Assembly (NCBI GenBank): GCA_948146395.1
Contig: OX411548.1
Coordinates: forward strand, 62,887,020-62,951,019
Direction of reading: 5' to 3'
Length of the DNA stretch: 64,000 nucleotides
Source of the DNA: Fragum whitleyi
Taxonomy: Eukaryota > Mollusca > Bivalvia > Cardiida > Cardiidae
Position 1 is the stretch's first letter. Each line of letters starts with the position of its first letter. The translations under genes and the position numbers were made by a program. The notes beneath the pieces are model-generated. The model worked only from the letters and a program-made list of their open reading frames with translations, was not told the origin of the DNA and did not search any database. Of this stretch, positions 56,380 to 64,000 are shown piece by piece.

Positions 56380-57860
56380 CAAATCGCTTAAAAAAAAAAT
56401 AAAAGGTATCGTTTCCGGGCTCGAACTCCTTACTGACAGCGCAAAATAAATAGAGGGGTATCATAAACGGCCCTTCTGTCTATCTCTCACAGCTAATCTG
56501 CGGATTAGTTTTAGCGGGGAGAAAATTGTATTTCAAAGTCAACTATTATTATGCGGAGGCTATCTAATATTTCACCCTAAAAAGAGTTATTCATTTTTCA
56601 TAAAAGACAATTCACAAGTATTTAAACTCCCCTTTTGTGCATGGCGATAACAAGTGTTTTCAATCAATTTATCTTTCTTCCTCGTTAAATTATGATGATA
56701 ACAATTGAATACTATTTTACTTTGCTTAATGTTGAATACTCGTTTTCTGCTAGGTAAAGAGATCAAATTAGATATTCATCTCAAGAAAACGGTAAAAAAT
56801 TGAATAATTTCCAAACAAAAACCAATTTTCTTTTCGAATAGTCAGTGCTGTTAAGCAAATACAAGAACATCCATATATTCGTGGGTGTACTAACTTTTGA
56901 GTGAGTGCCCAATTCGGGCATTCCTCTATCTTTCTTCCTCCTTCTCTATCCCTCTTCAAAATCATATTAATCCCCTGTCACACTAAAAGGGACTTCTTAC
57001 GACTAAGGTCAGCAATATACTGATTGAACGATCTGTACTGCTTCTTGGTTGTTTTATAATTGTCCAAATTTAGTGGGACATTTGGGAAAGGAAAGATGGA
57101 CTGGGAGTGTGTGACAGAAAACAGAAAACTAAAGAAAGTGGAAAAGCGTGGATTGTTGTGGGAGTGATTGCCTGAGAGAAATGAAAAAGTTTAAGTGCAG
57201 ATGAGAGAGGGGGAGAGAGGAGGAGAAAAGTGAAGGAGAAAAAGTGAGAAAGAGTGAGGTAGAGAAGAAATAGAGTAAGGGAAGAGAGAGGGAAAGTAAT
57301 GGGAGAGAGCACGAAATAAGTGAGACAGGAAAAGTTAAAGTGAGGAGTAGAGAGAGTGAGGGGGCGAGAGGGAGATATATAGAGTGTGAGGAGAGAGAGA
57401 GTGAGGGGAGTAAACTGATGGGGAGTGTCAGTTATGGGGAGAGGAGTGAGGGAAGAGAGAGTGAAGGGAAATAGAGTGAGAGGGCGAATTGTGGGGAGAG
57501 AGTGAAGGGCGATTAGTAGGGGAGAGTGGGTGAGAGTGAGGGGTAAAGTGAGAGTGACAGGTAGAGAGTGAGGGGAGTAAGACTGATGGGGAGTGTGGGT
57601 TAGGGGGATAGGGCGCAGGGAGAGGGTGAGGGGAGAAGAGTGAGGGAAGAGAGGGGGATAGAGTGAGAGGGCGAATTGTGGGGGCGATAGTGAAGGGAGA
57701 TGAGTGGATGAGAGTGAGAGGTAAAGAGTGATTGAGGGGAGAGAGAAAGAAAGCTTGTAGGAGAGAATGGGGGTAGAGAGTGAGAGAAGAGAGGGGGAGA
57801 GTGTAGGGAGTCAGGGTGAAGAAAAGAGAGTGAGGGATAAAGATAAAGATCATAATTCTT
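56380..57860 (-). repeat. Dispersed repeat R, copy C, inverted, with ~800-bp polypurine tract
   Basis: 56400-57010 is the complement of 39060-39640 / 51000-51570 (TTTCCGGGCTCGAACTCC, AACTTTTGAGTGAGTGCCCA). 57063-57860 is A/G-rich on +, so C/T-rich in the repeat's own orientation. No 5.15-kb insertion. Minus-strand Ser/Pro/His-rich frames here are artefacts. Confidence 0.7.
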
Positions 57861-58369
57861 TGTTTATAGAAAATGCTAACAAGAGGCCCAAGAGGCCTAG
57901 TATCGCTCTACTGATGCTGTATTATTAGCTGTTTTGTAATAAAAATTATCAGTTTCTGTTAGTAGATTTTATATACAATCAATTTTTTATATATTAAAAA
58001 TATAACGTTATGGTGAGTATTCTTTATCAAAATAATAGCTGTATCCATTTATGTAGGCGAAGTTGCGAAAACGAGGAAGTTCACTACTTGAAGGTTCTTT
58101 TTCCACGGACACAGTGTTATGGCAGCTAAAATGTGATGAAAGACATTTTATAGAAGTTTCAGAAAAAATTAATTCCTAATGCAGCAGTTATGAAACTTTA
58201 AAATAATGGCTCCCTTTTCCCTGACAAATTATCGTATGTAATGAAAAGCATTCTTCTAGAGTTTATAAAAATATTCATTTAATTAAGAAACAGGCAATTC
58301 TATATGAAGATCCCCTTTTTTCTTGACGTGGAATAATATTTCCAAATAGCTTGTGTGCATACACTAAGT
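57861..58369. other. No gene; unassigned
   Basis: Starts with AACAAGAGGCCCAAGAGGCC, a word like the left end of the element at 5144. Nothing else recognised. Confidence 0.4.
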
Positions 58370-58830
58370 GACATCGTAAAAGGACAAGATGAATGGTTTT
58401 GGGATGAAATTGAATGAGAGGGATGAGCGATTGTTTTGGTAAAATTAAAGGGAGCTAATCCAATATCGCTAGTTTCGTTCATGAAACAAAACAAGCTATA
58501 TCAATTATAGACAGGATTACTGCCACTAGATCTATCTAACAGCGGGTTACTAGTTTATATTAATAACCCCCATTAGTAAAATACACATGCATGTTCGCGT
58601 GTGCTATAAATAGCTTCATATTTTATCAAGAACCAATCAGACGCTAGTTTTTTTCAAACATATCAGTGAAATCGCGATTTTTCTTTCTAGCTATACCCAT
58701 TTTGAACATAGTTGTTGATCATTTGTTTTTAAGTGATTTCGATTGAATGAATGGAGCGCCGAGTGAGCGTTATAGAACGGTTTGATTGATATGAAAATCA
58801 ATTTCGTGATGTATCTAAATAAAGTCACAG
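58370..58830. repeat. Repeat G, copy 3
   Basis: AAAGGGAGCTAATCCAATATCGC then GAATGAATGGAGCGCCGAGTGAG, as at 40928-41215. Confidence 0.55.
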
Positions 58831-59050
58831 GATTAGCAACGATTTGCGATAATTTCATCAACATCTGTCATTAAATGCACAAGTTGTGATAACAATTAAT
58901 ATTACCCCAAAAGGGCTTCTTTTCATGATGCATCTAACTGTAGTGATAGGATAAGCAACGATTTGTGACAATTTCATCAACATCTGTCATTAAATGTTCA
59001 AGTTGTGACAACAATTATTATTACCCTACAAGGGCCCCATTTTCATGATG
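58808..59050 (+). repeat. Two-copy tandem duplication, ~119 bp
   Basis: GATGTATCTAA at 58808 and GATGCATCTAA at 58927. Shared CAACATCTGTCATTAAATG. Confidence 0.7.
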
Positions 59051-60474
59051 CAGCTTTATATCGCAAAACGCGAAGAAACCAGAGAGAAGTCTATCTAAAG
59101 TAAATTCCTGACAAAACTCATCGTCATCTTAAAGACCATTTCAGAGGAGAAGATATTTGAGCTTGTGCGTGACATTTCCAACAATTTGAAGTGAAAGTAA
59201 GGTGCAAACATTGGCTAGTGAAGACAGCCACAAACTTGAAATATAAAGTTACCTAATGGCCTACAGATACCTTATTGAGACCTTATCTATCTACAAAATG
59301 CATAGAGAAGACCCCGGTCAGACTGTGCGCATGCACAGGCTGGCCAGAGTCTTAGCATTGCGCATACTTGAAATTGTTGGGAATCTCATACATAGGCTCA
59401 TTTGTAATATTTCGATAAATGACCAGAGTCTTAGCATTGCGCATACTTGAAATTGTTGGGAATCTCATGCATAGGCTCATTTGTAATATTTCGATAAATG
59501 GCAGCATTTTGACCCGTATCATGATATCCGGACGATCGATGTCACAGCAGACCACATTTCAGGGAGAATGTCTCAATATTCAGTCTTGTAAAGTTTGGTA
59601 AAACTTTATCCTATATTCTCAGAGAAGAAAATCTTTCATTTTTTTTCATTAACATGTTATGCCTCTTTTATGACTCGACAGCATTTAACGCCCATATTTT
59701 ATGTTTGAAAGAGCAGGTCCTATCCTGTTTTTCTAACTTTCTTACGAAAATATTGATCGTAAGTCAAAACCACAAATCGAACCTGGTGTTTTCATTCATT
59801 GTTAGATTCTGTCTTGCAATATCCCATTGGAATCGACTTTAGGAGATGATTCAAATGAGATGATGCATAACAGAATTACATATTTAGTTACTACTGTAGA
59901 AGCAATTTTAATTTTTGACTTACGCAAAAAATGATGGTAGGATGTTTAGTAAATATAGCCAATAATGCACGAAAATTGATGGGAACAAATAACATTTAAT
60001 TATTTTTCTAATTGGCAAATGGATACTAGCATGGTATAGATTTGCCAATTCTGACTTCGACCTAATTTCAGGACATACAATGGGCCAATAAGAACGATAT
60101 TTGGCATAAATGCTCCTTGGGAGACCCTCTTATAAATTATTCGTGAATCTTGATAGGCCTGTGATGTGTATTTTTAGGGAATAGTCAATTTTCACGTTAA
60201 AGCAGTTAAAATCCTCTCCTTCCAAGCTGAAGGAACCTGTAGATCTTAGAGGAACAATACATGCCTCTTCGACCTCTTGATTCTACAAACCTTATTTGAG
60301 TTTTCAAACTATCCAACCTTTACCCATGCAAGTAATATAACCTTTAATATCCCACCGCATGAAGCCGATGATAAGGATCGACATTTCTCATATTTTCACG
60401 ATGCCTTGCATAAGACGTCTCTCATGCGCAAACCTGCCTTGCGTTCGGCATGACAAAACGTTTACGAACGATCT
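59051..60474. other. No gene; contains a 79-bp tandem duplication
   Basis: 59342-59420 and 59421-59499 are near-identical (CCAGAGTCTTAGCATTGCGC). Rest unassigned. Confidence 0.55.
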
Positions 60475-60486
60475 AAGATGATACAT

Positions 60487-60755
60487 ATAGCGCAGTTGGT
60501 TAGGCATAAGACTTCCAATCTGGAAGTCGTGGGTTCGATCCCCGGTGGCGGCAAATATCCTTTCCGACGTTTGTCTCTCACCAATGGGTAGATAATCGTA
60601 AACCTGGTGAGATAGCAGTCGGAGGCTAGGAAAGGGTGTAATGGCAGTACAGGTGAAAGAAATACCAGGAACCCATTGTTAGGTGCTCCGGCCGCCGCGA
60701 TATAACTGCGAAATTGTTGAAAGCGGCGTAAAACCCATTCAAACAAACAAACAAA
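60487..60755 (+). mobile_element. Full-length tRNA-derived SINE with target duplication
   Basis: Flanked by the perfect 12-base duplication AAGATGATACAT (60475-60486, 60756-60767). Starts with box A TAGCGCAGTTGG; box B GGGTTCGATCCC (60531-60542). Body has TTGTCTCTCACCAATGGGTA and GAAATACCAGGAACCCATTG. The 3' part is GTTGAAAGCGGCGTAAAACC with a (CAAA)n tail. Not a tRNA gene: the anticodon arm is malformed and no acceptor stem closes. Intact boxes and duplication mean a recent insertion. Confidence 0.85.
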
Positions 60756-60794
60756 AAGATGATACATTGCTTCGAACGCAATTGCTATGCAAAG

Positions 60795-60886
60795 CAAAGG
60801 GGTCCGAAATTACCCCCTACCACTATATAGACCAATAATATAATTATTGGTCTATATAGTGGTAGGGGTAATTTCGGACCCCTTTG
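60795..60886. repeat. 92-bp near-perfect palindrome
   Basis: CAAAGGGGTCCGAAATTACC..ATAGACCAATAAT and complement, differing by two single-base indels, with an AT-rich centre. Confidence 0.8.
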
Positions 60887-60989
60887 ATGCAAAGCGGGGT
60901 ACATTTTTTAACTGATATATCTGTTTCTTATCTGGATCTAAAGGTGACTGGAAGATGTACCCAAGATTTTGTTTGCTGTTTGAATAGAT

Positions 60990-61160
60990 TTTCACGCCAC
61001 TTTTTTTACAATATTTCATTCATATCTCGGCGGCTGGGGCACCTAATAATGGGTTCCTGGTATTTCTCATACCAGTTCTAACATAACATCCCTTTCTAGC
61101 CTGCAGCTGCTATCCAACATAGGTTTACAATTTTAACCCAACGGCGGGAAACAAATTCTA
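60990..61160 (-). repeat. SINE 3' fragment, minus strand
   Basis: GGTTCCTGGTATTTCTCATACC and GCTGCTATCCAACATAGGTT are complements of the SINE body at 60600-60690. Confidence 0.65.
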
Positions 61161-61509
61161 GTTACAACAGCTCGGTCGTTTATTGGCGAAATGACAACCA
61201 CGATAATTTTCGAAGAATTTCGTGACGATTGCAATATTATGGCTATGTGAATATGGCTAGCCTTTTCAGCAAATACCAATCGGTTTATTTTTGGAACAAA
61301 TAGACCAAACTAATTATATATGGTAGCAAAAATCAGGCATAGCATATTAATCCCCTGATACGAATAAAATAGTCATTTATCTATAGAATAAGAAGCACGC
61401 ATAGATATAAGATTAATATTTGAAAAAAAATCGGACTAATACAAAAGTGATGATAAAACAATGATAAAATTACGAAAATAGATATACCCTGTATGATGAA
61501 GCCTTTGCC
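61161..61509. other. No gene; unassigned AT-rich DNA
   Basis: Nothing recognised. Confidence 0.5.
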
Positions 61510-62175
61510 ACATTATAACGTTAATTACGTAGTTGGTCATAGTTACATGTACACGTATGCATCAACGTAGTCAGCCGGAAAATTTACGTAGCTGAGAGTA
61601 TACTGCGTAGTTAGTCGTAAAAGTCGTGCTAAGACGTGGTGAATAACGTAGTGCGAACTCACGAGTTTGACCGTAGTCCCTTGGGTATTGCAAAAAATGT
61701 TCAAAAGTCTATTCACGGTTTAGTACATTATTTTGTCCCTAAATTGACCGTATCGGCACAGTAGTTTATCCTTGGTGATCCGTAAATCGAATCTTAATTA
61801 ACCGTAGTAGCACGCTCTAATATCGTAAACGTTTGTCTCCGATACTACGGTTAACCAAGGTTGAACTAACGATTCACTACTGTTGAAATACGTGTGTCTG
61901 ATTTTACGTTTAGGTAGGGAAAAGTACCTTGTAATAAAATTGCGTTCACATGTCACGTTGTAAACTTTATTTCAACGTAGTGATAGATTGCCGCACTACA
62001 ACGTACCCTACCGTAGACTACGTAGTTATACCTACTCACCCGTTCTTCTACCGTATTAATCTATCGTAGTGGCCGAGCAAATCTTCTGTATGTTCTAAAT
62101 TCCCACGGCGAAAAACAACTTTCTGTCGTAGTTAATTAAAACGTATCGTTTACCCTAGTTTGTCGTACATACCAT
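61510..62175 (+). other. Cluster of CGTAG words
   Basis: I count over twenty CGTA and twelve CGTAG on the + strand in about 660 bp, with only about three TACG in the other sense, irregularly spaced. CpG is dense compared with the flanks. No open frame. Confidence 0.7.
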
Positions 62176-62212
62176 TTACAAAAACATCTGTCCAAGTTGA
62201 TATCACCACCGT

Positions 62213-63261
62213 GTATTATTTATCTACAATGACCTGGCACTCATTAAATATTCCTTTTGACCCCTTTTGATAGTCGGTAAATATTTTTCTTTATATAGAC
62301 TTATATTCGCGAAGTTAAGTTGTAAAAATATGTATCACAACACATAAAGCGTACGAAAATTTAGCGGTGGTGGTAAGTATGGTTTCCAGAGAGCGGGAGG
62401 TCATGAGATCAAGTCGGACCATGACCAAATATATTCTTTATTTCTCTTTAGGGTAACACTTTTTTCAGTTCCTATTTAGAAAATTTTGAACATGGTTGCA
62501 TAACACTACAGGTATTCGACACAGAAATCTTTCCTTCAGCCTCAGTTTGACAATTGCAAAGTCCTGTGCATAAATCATTGTAAATTACTGAAAATGACTA
62601 TAAATTTTGAAATGTATCTAGATCTATATTTAAGAGATGAAGAGGCACTTTTTTAAAAATCTATGAAGGTATGAAATTAAAAAAGCTATACTGGGTTTGA
62701 ACACGTTAATCGAATTCAATTCCTTTTTAAGTGCGATTAGGTTATTTACGTCAAAAACTCTATTCTCGTTTATGTCTTATAATTCAATATCATGACGCAA
62801 ACGAGATCTTTATTGGGACCACTAAATGGTACAAGCTTACTAACAACTTATTATTTTTTCCATTGAGGTATGAAACGAATCTTACCCTCGATCAGAATAC
62901 AATAATATTGGTTGGTGCAAACAACCAAATTGGATGATGCAAAAATAATAGAAAATAATTGTAATTGACCAAAAAACTAATAACAAAATAATAATAAGAA
63001 ATGTAATTATAAAAAAGGAAAAAGATCAATATTTTAATGAAAATCACCATGGTTAAAATATGTGTCTCTGTCGAGATTTGAACTCGACACAACAACTTTT
63101 CGGTGTACGGGAAGGCGTCTGTAACCACTGTACTACCGCGACTTTTTGAAGAAGACGTGAAATAATAAGTAAAACGGTGAAATGAAATTGGGTTACGCTG
63201 CGGGAATACTCGAGGACTGGCGAAAGTTAATGAGTGCCAGGTCATTTTAGATAAATAATAC
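62213..63261. mobile_element. 1.05-kb TIR element with inverted tRNA-like ends, copy 2
   Basis: Ends GTATTATTTATCTACAATGA and complement, 1,049 bp. Right-end tRNA-like (minus, 63146-63070) keeps box A TAGTACAGTGG and box B GAGTTCAAATC. The left-end one is more decayed. Aligns throughout with 42055-43104. Confidence 0.75.
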
Positions 63262-64000
63262 ATAACTCGTCCGACCGATCGACAAATAAATAAAGCAATA
63301 TACCGCCTTTGAAAAGGTATAATACGAGGATTGTCACGGATATTCTTAAAAAAATCTATCACTCATATGTTGAGAGAAAAAGAACTCGAATTCTGGGCAC
63401 AATCATCGATCTGTTTTGCCATTTTCTTTATGGCGCCTATCAATTCGTGGTATTTCTCGCACAAATTCTACCATAACATAATTTTCTAGCCCAACGCTGC
63501 TATCCCATTTAGGTAAAAGATTATCTTACCATGGTATTTCTGGTTCATCCCTGTTCCTCCGACCATATGTCCGTCCGTAGCTAAACTTTCGTCTCACAAT
63601 TTTCAGCATCTTTGTTTCACTGTAATTTGAAACTTGGCACGGTTATCATGTAGAGGTCCTACATGTCCCTTACCGAATTCAGGTCCTTCATTTTTCTACT
63701 TTATGTTTTATCACTTATTAGTTATTTTCGAAATGAACGTGGTACAATACCAAATTTTCGTCGCACTTTTCTCAACAAACAATAATCACAGCAATAAGAA
63801 ACTTGGTATTGTGTATCATATAATGGACCTATACGTCACTCGAATGGTGTGTTGGATATCTACTTCTTGTTTTTCGACTAGGTTAAATCAGACTAAACGT
63901 GTTAAAATATTGAATTTTCTCAGCAACTATGTATCACAGCATACATCGAAACTTGGGATGGTGTATCAGCAAAAGTTCCTTCACGTCGATTACTATAAGT
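63262..64000. other. No gene; dispersed repeat sequences
   Basis: 63300-63420 and 63785-64000 match 55640-55740 and 56085-56290. 63425-63530 is a decayed SINE piece (GGTATTTCTCGCACAAATTC). Continues past the window edge. Confidence 0.5.

Noticed and set aside
57070..57853. Minus-strand Ser/Pro/His-rich frames of 80 and 141 codons
   Set aside because: Same artefact in the inverted copy of the tract.
60487..60553. tRNA gene
   Set aside because: Boxes A and B are good, but the anticodon arm is malformed, no acceptor stem closes, and the sequence continues into a SINE body with tail and target duplication.

Overview
The window looks like intergenic DNA from an AT-rich animal genome, most likely a lophotrochozoan and probably a bivalve mollusc. 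The reasons are tRNA-derived SINEs with a (CAAA)n tail, arrays of ~165-bp units of the kind found in bivalve mobile elements, DIRS-type tyrosine-recombinase retrotransposons, and a cGAS/Mab-21-like gene (a family expanded in bivalves). The species call is inference. Almost everything here is mobile or formerly mobile DNA. Only one host-type protein gene is visible.

Layout. 1-2.4 kb: 5' part of a DIRS-like retrotransposon on the minus strand (gag intact; RT open to the window edge except for one in-frame stop). 2.4-11.3 kb: MITEs, SINEs and two elements built from ~165-bp tandem units, one of them inserted in a TIR element whose unoccupied relative lies at 17.5 kb. 11.33-16.33 kb: an apparently complete 5.0-kb DIRS element on the minus strand with gag, RT/RNase H/Dam-like and tyrosine recombinase frames, inverted terminal repeats, and an internal complementary region that is exactly the fusion of the two ends. 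16.4-32 kb: MITE-rich DNA, including two TTAA-flanked families, foldbacks and a 1.5-kb TIR element. 32.2-40.5 kb: a repeat with a ~960-bp polypyrimidine tract, split by a 5.15-kb non-coding element with long inverted repeats; unsplit relatives lie at 50.4-52.4 kb and, inverted, at 56.4-57.9 kb. 41.7-44.2 kb: decayed LINE endonuclease and PIF/Harbinger transposase pieces. 46.7-47.9 kb: an intact single-exon cGAS-like/Mab-21 gene on the minus strand. 48-64 kb: more repeats, a G-rich tract, a ~79-bp minisatellite, a full SINE with a 12-bp target duplication, and a 0.7-kb stretch packed with the word CGTAG.

The main observation concerns the two DIRS elements. Their proteins are clearly diverged, yet both place the RT frame at -1 relative to gag, without an ATG between the overlap start and conserved RT sequence. 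Both also carry the same heptamer T TTT TTA, phased to the gag frame, just after the RT frame opens. This suggests programmed -1 frameshifting to make Gag-RT. The recombinase frame overlaps the end of RT and has its own ATG.
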